DNA of 64,000 nucleotides from Bacillaceae bacterium JMAK1 (GTDB lineage Bacteria; Bacillota; Bacilli; Bacillales; Marinococcaceae): contig JIBW01000002.1 in assembly GCA_012970285.1 (NCBI GenBank), forward strand, positions 558,001 to 622,000. Reading direction: 5' to 3'. A program made the translations under genes and the position numbers. Of the stretch, positions 56,270 to 64,000 are shown one piece after another. Under the pieces are notes generated by a model, which saw only the letters and a list, made by a program, of their open reading frames with translations, made no database searches and was not told the DNA's origin. Every line of letters starts with the position of its first letter. Position 1 is the first letter of the stretch.

Positions 56270-56852
56270 TGGGAAAAGAATAGGGTTCGGTTTAACAGGT
56301 TCTCACTGTACGTTAGAAGAGGTTATTCCTCTAATTAATACGCTCAGATCTAAAGGTGCAGAAGTCGTACCATTTGTAAGCTGGACGGTGCAATCGACAG
56401 ATACGAAGTTCGGTAAGTCCGCGCATTGGATTTCAGAAATTGAGAAAGCAGCAGATCATGAAGTCATTAATTCAATTGTAAAAGCAGAGCCTTACGGGCC
56501 AAGAACGCCACTTGATTGCATGCTCATTTCACCGATGACTGGAAACAGCTTAAGCAAGTTTGCGAATGCATTAACAGATTCCCCGGTTTTAATGGCTGCA
56601 AAAGCAACACTTCGAAACGGTTCACCCGTTGTTGCGGCGATTTCCACGAACGATGCACTCGGTCTTAATGCGAAGAACTTAGCGACACTTCTAACGATGA
56701 AAAACGTCTTTCTCGTGCCATTTGGTCAAGACGATCCGGTCAAGAAGCCAACGTCACTTGTTGCGAGAATGGAAGCAATCCCGTCAACAATTGAAGAAGC
56801 ATTAGAAGGTCGTCAATACCAACCGCTCTTAATCGATAAATATAACGATTGA
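56259..56852 (+). CDS. spoVFB: Dipicolinate synthase subunit B (flavoprotein-like)
   Basis: Second subunit of dipicolinate synthase, 197 residues, with a flavoprotein fold: IGFGLTGSHCTLEEVIPLI at the start and PMTGNSLSKFANALTDSPVLMAAKATLRN in the middle. It is translationally coupled to spoVFA. The dihydrodipicolinate substrate is made by DapA, whose gene is not in this cluster here. Confidence 0.95.
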   Translation: MDLNGKRIGFGLTGSHCTLEEVIPLINTLRSKGAEVVPFVSWTVQSTDTKFGKSAHWISEIEKAADHEVINSIVKAEPYGPRTPLDCMLISPMTGNSLSKFANALTDSPVLMAAKATLRNGSPVVAAISTNDALGLNAKNLATLLTMKNVFLVPFGQDDPVKKPTSLVARMEAIPSTIEEALEGRQYQPLLIDKYND

Positions 56853-56865
56853 CGTATAATGGCTG

Positions 56866-56894
56866 TTGATTAATTTGATAGACTCTTATATCGT
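56866..56894 (+). promoter_or_regulatory. Candidate sigma-A promoter of asd-dapG
   Basis: TTGATT (56866-56871), 17-base spacer and TATCGT (56889-56894). It would allow vegetative expression of asd and dapG independent of the sporulation promoter upstream. Box quality is moderate. Confidence 0.45.
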
Positions 56895-56960
56895 AAATAC
56901 TAGTATGTGACATTGCGAATCAATGCACATCGTTGAATGCCTTGAGGAGGAACTAAACAA

Positions 56961-58025
56961 ATGACAGAACACACAGGTTATAACGTAGCCGTTGTCGGCG
57001 CCACAGGTGCAGTCGGACAACAAATGTTAAAAACACTCGAAGAAAAAGACTTCCCGGTTCGCTCTCTTAAATTATTATCATCACCTCGCTCCGCTGGAAA
57101 AGAGATTGTATTTAAAGGCAAGACGTATACGGTTGAAGAAGCTGCTCCAGAGCAGTTTGAAGGTATGCAAATTGCGCTGTTTTCAGCAGGCGGTTCAATT
57201 TCTAAGAAACTGGCACCAGAAGCTGTAAAGCGTGGAGCCATTGTTATTGATAATACAAGTGCGTTTCGTATGGACGAAAATGTTCCACTCGTCGTACCAG
57301 AAGTAAATGAGGAAGACTTAAAGGCTCATAACGGAATTATTGCGAACCCGAACTGTTCGACGATTCAAATGGTCGTAGCGCTTGAGCCAATCAAGAAAGC
57401 GCTCGGTTTAAAGAAAGTGATCGTATCAACGTACCAAGCCGTTTCAGGTGCCGGTCTCGATGCGATTGAAGAAATGAAAGAACAATCGAAAGATGTTCTT
57501 GAAGGAAAAGAAATTGATCCTAAAGTGTTACCAGTGTCTGGTGATAAGAAACACTATCAAATTGCCTTTAATGCGGTTCCACAAATTGATCTTTTTGAAG
57601 AGAACGGGTATACGTTTGAAGAAATGAAAATGATCAATGAAACGAAGAAGATTATGCATGACGATGCACTAGAAGTTGCTGCTACTTGCGTAAGGCTTCC
57701 AGTTGAGACAGGTCACTCGGAGTCGGTTTACATCGAGACAGATGGAGAAGGAAAAAGCGTAAAAGAAATTCAAGCAATCCTTTCAGAAGGTGCTGGTATT
57801 ACGCTTCAAGACAATCCATCTACGCAAACGTATCCGCTAGCGACAACATCTGTAGGATTGCCAGACGTTTTTGTTGGGCGTGTTCGTAAAGACCTCGACA
57901 AAAACAATGCGTACCACATGTGGATCGTTTCTGACAATTTGTTAAAAGGAGCTGCGTATAACTCAGTGCAAATTGCAGAAAGCTTGATCAAGTTAGGTAT
58001 TGTTAAAGAAGGACAATCATCATGA
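56961..58025 (+). CDS. asd: Aspartate-semialdehyde dehydrogenase
   Basis: Reduces aspartyl phosphate to aspartate semialdehyde, the branch point to DAP/lysine, threonine and methionine. The 354 residues have the NADP motif VGATGAVGQQML near the start and the active-site C132 in NPNCSTIQMV, with the substrate-binding RLPVETGHSESVYIE stretch. GAGGAGG precedes the ATG. It overlaps dapG by four bases. Confidence 0.96.
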   Translation: MTEHTGYNVAVVGATGAVGQQMLKTLEEKDFPVRSLKLLSSPRSAGKEIVFKGKTYTVEEAAPEQFEGMQIALFSAGGSISKKLAPEAVKRGAIVIDNTSAFRMDENVPLVVPEVNEEDLKAHNGIIANPNCSTIQMVVALEPIKKALGLKKVIVSTYQAVSGAGLDAIEEMKEQSKDVLEGKEIDPKVLPVSGDKKHYQIAFNAVPQIDLFEENGYTFEEMKMINETKKIMHDDALEVAATCVRLPVETGHSESVYIETDGEGKSVKEIQAILSEGAGITLQDNPSTQTYPLATTSVGLPDVFVGRVRKDLDKNNAYHMWIVSDNLLKGAAYNSVQIAESLIKLGIVKEGQSS

Positions 58026-59239
58026 CGATCGTCGTTCAAAAGTTTGGCGGAACGAGTGTACAATCGGCTGAGTTGCGAGAAATCGCAGCTCAGCACGTGC
58101 GTTCTGCCGTTGAAAGTGGACACAAAGTTGTTGCCGTTGTCTCAGCAATGGGACGCAGTAACGACCCATATAGCACAGACACGTTGCTCGGGTTAATTGA
58201 TGGAAACGATGCGCACGTTCCTAAGCGAGAACAAGATTTGTTGCAATCGTGTGGTGAGATTATTTCAAGTGTCGTGTTTACGAACCTTTTAATCGGTCAA
58301 GGCATAAAAGCGAGTGCACTCACTGGCAAGCAGGCCGGGTTTGTAACGAACGATACGTTTGGAAATGCTCGCATTACAGAAATGAAAACGGATGCGATTC
58401 TTGAACGGTTCAAAGAAAGCGATGTTCTTGTCGTTGCTGGTTTTCAAGGTGAGTCTACAAAAGGCGAGTTAACGACGCTTGGTCGTGGCGGAAGTGATAC
58501 GTCAGCGACGGCACTCGGTGCTGCTTTAAATGCGAAGTATGTTGATATCTTCACCGATGTGGATGGCATTATGACGGCTGACCCTCGAATCGTTAATGAT
58601 GCGAAGCCATTAAAGACACTCACGTATTCTGAAGTGAGCAACATGGCTTATCAAGGAGCAAAAGTGATTCATCCAAGAGCTGTAGAAATTGCGATGTATG
58701 CAAAGATTCCATTACGCATTCGCTCGTTGCAGTCTGACTCAACGGGAACGCTCATTACGATGTCAAAAGATCAACTTCCTGGTAGTGATGTCGAAGAACG
58801 GCTCGTGACAGGGATTACGTATGTAAAAGATTTATCGCAAGTAACCGTTCAAAAAGCTGAGGAAGACCACGGAGCAGCCTCTGTGATTTTTACGAAGCTT
58901 GCTGCTGAAGGGATAAGTGTAGACTTTATTAACATCAGTCGTTATGAAGTCGTTTTTACTGTGCCTATGCATCAAGAACAACACGTACAAGAAGCGGTTA
59001 AAACGCTCGGTTACAAAGCGAATCTTTTGCCACGATGTGCGAAGGTAAGTGCCGTCGGTGCAGGGATGACCGGCGTTCCTGGGGTTGTCTCAAAAATCAC
59101 AACCGCACTGCATCAAGAAGAGATAGAAATTCTCCAAGCGACAGATTCACATACGACGATTTGGGTGCTCGTACGTGAAGATGAAATGGACGTAGCGGTA
59201 AACGCATTGCATCATATGTTCAGACTTGCTGAGGATTAG
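58022..59239 (+). CDS. dapG: Aspartate kinase (DapG type)
   Basis: First step of the aspartate pathway. The 405 residues have the KFGGTSVQ substrate motif at 6-13, the RGGSDTSATAL loop and two C-terminal ACT domains (from about 265). In B. subtilis DapG is the isozyme inhibited by meso-DAP. The start overlaps the asd stop. In many Bacillus genomes dapA follows; here a terminator and the RNase J gene come next. Confidence 0.94.
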   Translation: MTIVVQKFGGTSVQSAELREIAAQHVRSAVESGHKVVAVVSAMGRSNDPYSTDTLLGLIDGNDAHVPKREQDLLQSCGEIISSVVFTNLLIGQGIKASALTGKQAGFVTNDTFGNARITEMKTDAILERFKESDVLVVAGFQGESTKGELTTLGRGGSDTSATALGAALNAKYVDIFTDVDGIMTADPRIVNDAKPLKTLTYSEVSNMAYQGAKVIHPRAVEIAMYAKIPLRIRSLQSDSTGTLITMSKDQLPGSDVEERLVTGITYVKDLSQVTVQKAEEDHGAASVIFTKLAAEGISVDFINISRYEVVFTVPMHQEQHVQEAVKTLGYKANLLPRCAKVSAVGAGMTGVPGVVSKITTALHQEEIEILQATDSHTTIWVLVREDEMDVAVNALHHMFRLAED

Positions 59240-59259
59240 AGCACGGACCAAAGACAAAC

Positions 59260-59296
59260 AAAGTCCTAATGATCAAAGGTCATTAGGGCTTTTCTA
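59260..59296 (+). terminator. Terminator after dapG
   Basis: AAGTCCTAATGA pairs with TCATTAGGGCTT (one G-T pair) around a seven-base loop, followed by TTTT. It ends the spoVFA-asd-dapG block. Confidence 0.85.
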
Positions 59297-59320
59297 TGCC
59301 TATATTTGCCTTGTTCTGAC

Positions 59321-59350
59321 TTGTTTTATCCCTTCATATTGAGTTATACT
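59321..59350 (+). promoter_or_regulatory. Sigma-A promoter of the RNase J gene
   Basis: TTGTTT (59321-59326), 18-base spacer, TATACT (59345-59350). The resulting leader would be about 115 bases long and holds a GTCGCTT/AAGCGAC hairpin (59420-59441). Confidence 0.6.
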
Positions 59351-59473
59351 ACTAGCAGTTCATTCGTTCGGTTAAGGTGCATAAGCATGTAGCATGTTTT
59401 TGCGATTATAGACGGACAGGTCGCTTAGACGGAAAAGCGACAACAACTAGAATAGATGAAGTAGGAGGAACAC

Positions 59474-61147
59474 ATGTCTAAGCAAGAAGAGACACAAAGT
59501 CGAGTACGTGTGTTTGCCCTGGGCGGACTCGGGGAAACGGGCAAGAACATGTACGTTGTAGAAGTAGATGAAGAAATGATTGTACTAGATGCAGGTCAAA
59601 TGATTCCGCAAGATGATATGCTCGGAATCGATGTCGTAATTCCTGATATTTCTTATTTGGTACAACATAAAGACCGAGTAAAAGCAATCGTGTTGTCACA
59701 CGGACACGAAGACCACACGGGTGCACTTGCATACATTATTGATAAATTGCAAGTCCCTGTATACGGTTCAAAGTTAACGATCGGACTCATTGAAGATGAT
59801 CTTAAGGCGAAAAACCCATCGGATAAAACGAAGTTAAAGGTTGTTTCACCGGGTGGAAACATGAAAGCAGGGAAAATTCGCGTTGAGTTTTTCCGAGTGA
59901 ACCATAGCATTCCTGATTGTTTAGGAATTGCCATTCAGACGCCGCAAGGCTATGTTGTGTATACTGGTGACTTTAAGATTGACCAAACACCACCAGACCG
60001 CAAATTCTCAGATATTGGTCGTATGACGGATTTCGGTAAAAAAGGTGTGCTAGCATTGCTATCAGATAGTACAAATGCCGAAGTACCAGGTACAACACCG
60101 TCTGAGAAAGATACAGAAGCGGGAATTAAGAGCGTGTTCCGTGAAGCAGAAGGGCGCGTCATTGTTAGTACGTATTCATCGAATGTGTATCGTATTCAAC
60201 AAGTGATTGACGCTGCGAATGAAACGAAGCGCAAGCTCGCCATCGTTGGAGATTCAATGATGAAGGTCATTGATATTTCAAAACGCTTAAATTATTTACG
60301 TGTGCCTAAAAACCTCGTGATTTCCGTAGAAGAACTAAGTCAATACAACACTGATGAAGTTGCTGTACTGTGTACCGGAAGTTTAGGTGAGCCAGTTTCT
60401 GCACTACATCGAATGGCAAAGGGAAGCGATCGTCAGCTCTCGATTTTACCGAAAGATACGGTCATTATTTCAGCTAGCCCATCACCGAGCAACGAGAAGT
60501 CGGTCGGTCGTGTAGTGGATCAGTTGTACAAACTAGGTGCTGAAGTAATTACGAAGTATCCGCAAGTAAATGTATCAGGTCATGCGAGCCAAGAAGAGCT
60601 TATGTTCATGCTTAACCTTATGAAACCGAGACACTTTATGCCAATTCAAGGTGAATTCCGCATGCAGTTTGCTCATGCCCAACTAGCACAGACAACAGGT
60701 GTTCATCGCGATCGTATTCATATCGTCGATAACGGTGACGTGCTTTTATTCGAAGACAAAAAAGCAATTAAAGCATCAAAAGTGCCTGCTGGAAACGTCT
60801 TAATTGATGGGCTTGGCATTGGTGATGTTGGTAACATCGTTTTGCGCGATCGCCGGTTACTTTCTAAAGACGGAATCCTCGTCGTTGTTGTTACACTAAA
60901 CAAAAAGACGAGTGAATTTGTTTCAGGACCAGACATTATTTCTCGAGGGTTCGTATACGTGAGAGAGTCTGAAGAACTGCTCGAAGAAGCGAAACAAAAA
61001 GTCTCCGACACATTAAAGACGTGTATGAGTGATAACGTAAACGAATGGTCTTCGCTGAAAAGCAACGTTCGTGACGTATTAAGTCGTTTCCTTTATGACA
61101 AAACGAAACGCCGTCCGATGATTTTACCTATTATTATGGAAGTGTAA
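59474..61147 (+). CDS. rnjB: Ribonuclease J (RnjB position)
   Basis: Endo- and 5'-3' exoribonuclease of the metallo-beta-lactamase/beta-CASP family. The 557 residues carry the metal motif H76-x-H78-x-D80-H81 (SHGHEDH), further ligands in the YTGDFKID segment and the beta-CASP motifs near GHASQEELMFMLNLMKPRHFMP. AGGAGG precedes the ATG. By position (before tepA and spoIIIE) it corresponds to B. subtilis rnjB; sequence alone cannot rule out functional exchange with RNase J1. Confidence 0.93.
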   Translation: MSKQEETQSRVRVFALGGLGETGKNMYVVEVDEEMIVLDAGQMIPQDDMLGIDVVIPDISYLVQHKDRVKAIVLSHGHEDHTGALAYIIDKLQVPVYGSKLTIGLIEDDLKAKNPSDKTKLKVVSPGGNMKAGKIRVEFFRVNHSIPDCLGIAIQTPQGYVVYTGDFKIDQTPPDRKFSDIGRMTDFGKKGVLALLSDSTNAEVPGTTPSEKDTEAGIKSVFREAEGRVIVSTYSSNVYRIQQVIDAANETKRKLAIVGDSMMKVIDISKRLNYLRVPKNLVISVEELSQYNTDEVAVLCTGSLGEPVSALHRMAKGSDRQLSILPKDTVIISASPSPSNEKSVGRVVDQLYKLGAEVITKYPQVNVSGHASQEELMFMLNLMKPRHFMPIQGEFRMQFAHAQLAQTTGVHRDRIHIVDNGDVLLFEDKKAIKASKVPAGNVLIDGLGIGDVGNIVLRDRRLLSKDGILVVVVTLNKKTSEFVSGPDIISRGFVYVRESEELLEEAKQKVSDTLKTCMSDNVNEWSSLKSNVRDVLSRFLYDKTKRRPMILPIIMEV

Positions 61148-61152
61148 TGATC

Positions 61153-61184
61153 AACACCCGCTGATTCGTCAGCGGGTGTTTTTT
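61153..61184 (+). terminator. Terminator after rnjB
   Basis: Twelve-base perfect stem AACACCCGCTGA / TCAGCGGGTGTT closed by a TTCG tetraloop, followed by TTTT. Very stable. Confidence 0.92.
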
Positions 61185-61239
61185 CGGTGTATAAACCGTT
61201 CGATGAGATCAATACTAAGTGGGAAAAGGAGGTTTTTTT

Positions 61240-61947
61240 ATGCCTGAAGAACAACCTGCGATCGATAAAGGGAAAAAATCTGATAGCGTCGTCGACAAAA
61301 TTCAAGCGTTCGGTCAAACGAGTGTGCCGACCGCAGAGCAATCAGACATTCATTGCATTACGATCATCGGACAAATTGAAGGTCATATGCAACTCCCCCC
61401 ACAAAATAAAACGACAAAATACGAGCACATTTTACCTCAACTTGTTGCTACAGAACAAAATCCTAAAGTTAAAGGATTGCTACTCGTTTTGAACACCGTC
61501 GGTGGTGATGTGGAAGCAGGACTTGCAATTGCGGAAATGGTTGCTAGCATGAGCAAGCCGACCGTAACGATCGTTCTTGGTGGTGGTCATTCAATCGGTG
61601 TACCGGTAGCGGTAGCGGCAGACTACGCATTTATCGCGGAAACGGCAACGATGACCATTCATCCAGTACGTTTAAATGGACTCGTTATCGGTGTGCCCCA
61701 AACGTTTGAATACCTTGAGAAAATGCAAGAGCGTGTCATTCAATTTGTCACCGGCCATTCAAATATTAAAAATGAGCTGTTTAAAGAATTGATGTTCGAC
61801 AAAGGGAATTTAACGAGGGACATCGGGACGAATGTTGTCGGACAAGATGCGGTTAAATACGGGTTGATTGACGAAGTAGGCGGGCTAGGACCTGCGATTC
61901 AGAAATTACGACAATTGATCGATGAAGGCGAGGCGCCATTGCAATGA
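61240..61947 (+). CDS. tepA: ClpP-like peptidase TepA
   Basis: ClpP-fold serine protease of the TepA family; in B. subtilis linked to protein translocation and to spore protein turnover. From ATG 61240, behind AAAGGAGG, it has 235 residues. The crotonase-like ClpP core has [16 protein letters not shown], the nucleophile S118 in GGGHSIGVP, and the His-containing [12 protein letters not shown]. ylzJ overlaps its end. Confidence 0.92.
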   Translation: MPEEQPAIDKGKKSDSVVDKIQAFGQTSVPTAEQSDIHCITIIGQIEGHMQLPPQNKTTKYEHILPQLVATEQNPKVKGLLLVLNTVGGDVEAGLAIAEMVASMSKPTVTIVLGGGHSIGVPVAVAADYAFIAETATMTIHPVRLNGLVIGVPQTFEYLEKMQERVIQFVTGHSNIKNELFKELMFDKGNLTRDIGTNVVGQDAVKYGLIDEVGGLGPAIQKLRQLIDEGEAPLQ

Positions 61948-62147
61948 TTTTATATACCCCACTCGCTTATGAAGAAATTTTTCCGAATGAAGAAGGACTT
62001 GAATCGTGTTACGTAGAAACTGAAACAGGTGTCGTTATGCTCGAAAAGAACACTGAGGGTGAATGGGTTGTAGGGAAATTGATCAGTCCGAATCCGAGTG
62101 ATTATTTAGACCCAAAATACGAACCGGGTACACTTTGGAACAGCTAA
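61944..62147 (+). CDS. ylzJ: YlzJ-like small protein
   Basis: A 67-residue YlzJ-family protein of unknown function, [18 protein letters not shown] at its start. It is coupled to tepA by a four-base ATGA overlap and precedes spoIIIE, as in B. subtilis. Confidence 0.88.
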   Translation: MILYTPLAYEEIFPNEEGLESCYVETETGVVMLEKNTEGEWVVGKLISPNPSDYLDPKYEPGTLWNS

Positions 62148-62178
62148 GATGAACAACGAAATGTTGCTCATCTTTTTT
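62146..62178 (+). terminator. Terminator after ylzJ
   Basis: AAGATGA-x-CAAC pairs with GTTG-x-TCATCTT (one mismatch) around a short loop and runs into six T; the stem begins at the ylzJ stop codon. Confidence 0.82.
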
Positions 62179-62228
62179 ATGATCATAGGCGATGTAAGAC
62201 GTTTGTAAGCTTTGAAAGAAGCGGTTTA

Positions 62229-62237
62229 TGTTATAAT
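62229..62237 (+). promoter_or_regulatory. Extended -10 promoter of spoIIIE
   Basis: TG-T-TATAAT, a perfect -10 with extended TG, lies about 55 bases before the start codon. No well-spaced -35 box is visible. Confidence 0.7.
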
Positions 62238-62293
62238 AAACCAGCAATGCCATCTCTGACCATGTTTGATTTTTTGTTAGGGGGAGGAGTGCA

Positions 62294-64000
62294 GTGGGGA
62301 AGAAAAAGAAGAAAAAGAAAAAGCAGCAAGATTGGACGACGCAATTGAAGTTTGAGTTGAGCGGAATTGCGATTGTCATGCTCGCTCTCATTGCGACGTT
62401 TAATTTTGGTTCAGTTGGTACGATTCTTATTCAGTTGTTTCGTTTCTTTGCAGGGGAATGGTATCACTTTATCACCTTCTTGTTGTATTTGTTTGCGCTC
62501 ACGTTAATTTTTAAACGAGTGTTACCTAAAGTTTGGACAAAACGACTTACAGGTCTCTATTTAGCGATGTTTACGGTCCTTTTATATACACACTTAAGTT
62601 TGTTTGAGAACTTACAAAGTGTTGGTCCTTTTACGAACGGTTCCGTGTTAATTAACACGTTAGAACTTTATCGCATGGATTTGCTCGGACAAGCGGATGA
62701 CCTCGGTGGAGGCATGCTCGGTGCACTCGGGTATGCGACGGGGACGTTCTTATTTGATGTTGAAGGAACCTTTGCAGTCGGGATTATTTTGTTTGTCGTA
62801 GCGTTTATTTTACTCAGCGGTAAGTCAATCCGCGATGTGTACGACTATGCTTCCTCTAAAGTGCGCTACGGAGCAGGAGTTGTTTGGAACGCTGCAAAAG
62901 GTATTCAGACGAAAGTGAAAAGTAATCAAACAACAACGTCAACTCAACAACAGGCGACAACGAAGACTAAGCCTGTTGCAGAGAAGAAAGCCGAATCATC
63001 AGCGCAAGTACAGGGGCAAGCAACAACCGGTTCTGAGCGTCCTGTTATCCATAACTTCCAAGAAAACACGTATGCGAAGGAAGAAGCGAAACCACGAAAA
63101 GCTCAAAAAGGAAAAGACGACCAAGACGAAGAAATGGCACCACTTGTTACGACCGAACGCTCAAATGAAGATTATCAGCTTCCAGCGATCGATTTGTTAC
63201 AATCACCGGTACAAAATCATCAAACGAGTGATCGTAATCAAGTGTCTACGAACGCGAAGAAACTTGAAGATACGTTAAAGAGCTTTGGTGTACAAGCTCA
63301 AGTGAACGAAGTTCATTTAGGACCTGCTGTAACCAAATACGAAGTACAACCTGCGGTTGGCGTAAAAGTCAGTAAGATTGTCAGTTTAACCGATGACATT
63401 GCCTTGGCACTTGCTGCCAAAGACATTCGAATTGAAGCGCCAATACCAGGGAAATCTGCCGTCGGAATTGAAGTGCCAAACCAAGATGTTGCGATGGTAA
63501 CCTTACGTGAAGTAATCGAAGGCTCAAAAAGCGACAGCGTCTTATCTGTCGGACTTGGTCGCGACATTTCAGGTGAGCCGATGATGGCAGAGCTGAACAA
63601 AATGCCACATCTTCTCGTTGCAGGTGCTACAGGAAGCGGGAAAAGTGTGTGCATTAATGGCATTGTTACGAGTATATTAATGCGAGCAAAGCCTCACGAA
63701 GTGAAACTAATGATGATCGACCCGAAAATGGTCGAACTGAATGTGTACAACGGCATTCCACATTTATTAACACCAGTCGTTACCGAGCCAAAAAAAGCAG
63801 CCCAAGCGTTGAAGAAGGTCGTATCTGAAATGGAGCGTCGTTACGAGTTGTTCTCTCATAGCGGCAGTCGGAACATTGAAGGGTATAATGCGATGGTCCG
63901 GAAGCACAATGAGAAAGACGAAGAAGAGGAAAAACCTCTTTTACCTTACATCGTCGTCATTGTCGATGAGCTTGCTGACTTAATGATGGTTGCATCAAGC
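62294..64000 (+). CDS. spoIIIE: DNA translocase SpoIIIE/FtsK (5' part, cut by window end)
   Basis: Pumps the chromosome into the forespore and clears DNA from division septa. The first 569 codons are present from GTG 62294, behind GGGGGAGGAG. A Lys-rich N-terminus (eight Lys in the first ten) is followed by four membrane segments (about 20-42, 55-75, 82-100, 155-175), a Gln/Thr/Lys linker, the alpha domain and the motor domain with Walker A GATGSGKS at 444-451 and Walker [12 protein letters not shown] at about 553-563. The window ends just after Walker B, before the gamma domain. Confidence 0.95.
   Translation, partial: MGKKKKKKKKQQDWTTQLKFELSGIAIVMLALIATFNFGSVGTILIQLFRFFAGEWYHFITFLLYLFALTLIFKRVLPKVWTKRLTGLYLAMFTVLLYTHLSLFENLQSVGPFTNGSVLINTLELYRMDLLGQADDLGGGMLGALGYATGTFLFDVEGTFAVGIILFVVAFILLSGKSIRDVYDYASSKVRYGAGVVWNAAKGIQTKVKSNQTTTSTQQQATTKTKPVAEKKAESSAQVQGQATTGSERPVIHNFQENTYAKEEAKPRKAQKGKDDQDEEMAPLVTTERSNEDYQLPAIDLLQSPVQNHQTSDRNQVSTNAKKLEDTLKSFGVQAQVNEVHLGPAVTKYEVQPAVGVKVSKIVSLTDDIALALAAKDIRIEAPIPGKSAVGIEVPNQDVAMVTLREVIEGSKSDSVLSVGLGRDISGEPMMAELNKMPHLLVAGATGSGKSVCINGIVTSILMRAKPHEVKLMMIDPKMVELNVYNGIPHLLTPVVTEPKKAAQALKKVVSEMERRYELFSHSGSRNIEGYNAMVRKHNEKDEEEEKPLLPYIVVIVDELADLMMVASS

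Noticed and set aside
61187-61492. Overlapping 101-codon ORF across the start of tepA
   Set aside because: It runs in another frame over well conserved tepA codons and begins without a ribosome site.

Overview
The window is one continuous, entirely plus-strand block of a low-to-mid GC, endospore-forming member of the Bacillaceae. Evidence for this includes the order trmFO-xerC-hslVU-codY-fla/che, SwrB and SwrD homologues, a Gram-positive PolC, the dipicolinate synthase pair spoVFA/spoVFB with a sigma-K type promoter, SpoIIIE, and B. subtilis-like ribosome binding sites with many TTG and GTG starts. Several surface proteins are strongly acidic, for example the external part of FliF, which would suit a salt- or alkali-tolerant host, but this is inference. 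No tRNA, rRNA, complete transposon, prophage or CRISPR array was seen.

Layout. (1) 1-4415: end of trmFO, then xerC, hslV, hslU and codY, closed by a terminator. (2) 4416-4934: a 519-base AT-rich gap without a gene, the leader of the motility operon. (3) 4935-29415: the fla/che operon, from flgB through the basal body, export gate, C-ring, hook and switch genes to flhF, a very short FlhG-like gene and cheB; then, after an internal promoter, cheD, sigD, a FapA/DUF342 gene and swrB. cheA, cheW and cheC, which usually lie between cheB and cheD, are absent here. (4) 29416-43490: rpsB, tsf, pyrH, frr, uppS, cdsA, dxr, rseP, proS, polC, rimP (translation, mRNA and lipid/cell-wall precursor supply, replication). 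(5) 43526-52525: the nusA-rnpM-rplGA-infB-ylxP-rbfA-truB-ribF cluster, rpsO and pnp. (6) 52655-62147: sporulation and processing genes ylxY, the M16 peptidase, ymxH, spoVFA, spoVFB, asd, dapG, RNase J, tepA, ylzJ. dapA, often found after dapG, is absent. (7) 62294-64000: spoIIIE/ftsK, cut by the window end.

How the parts work together. Region 3 encodes almost a whole flagellum (rod, MS ring, C-ring, export gate, ATPase, hook and hook-length control) plus the late-class sigma factor. CodY, encoded just upstream, is a known nutritional repressor of motility in Bacillus. Region 6 supplies aspartate-pathway intermediates for DAP and dipicolinate.

The most unusual item is the 144-codon gene at 24666-25100. 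It occupies the flhG position between flhF and cheB and keeps the N-terminal DQAxxLR segment known to activate the FlhF GTPase, but it has no P-loop and only about half the usual length. It appears to be a miniaturised, ATPase-less FlhG. Other points of interest are the missing cheA/cheW/cheC and dapA, a divergent-codon core in flgE, a three-copy GC-rich palindromic repeat in front of the spoVFA promoter, and RBS- or promoter-associated hairpins at ymxH and uppS.
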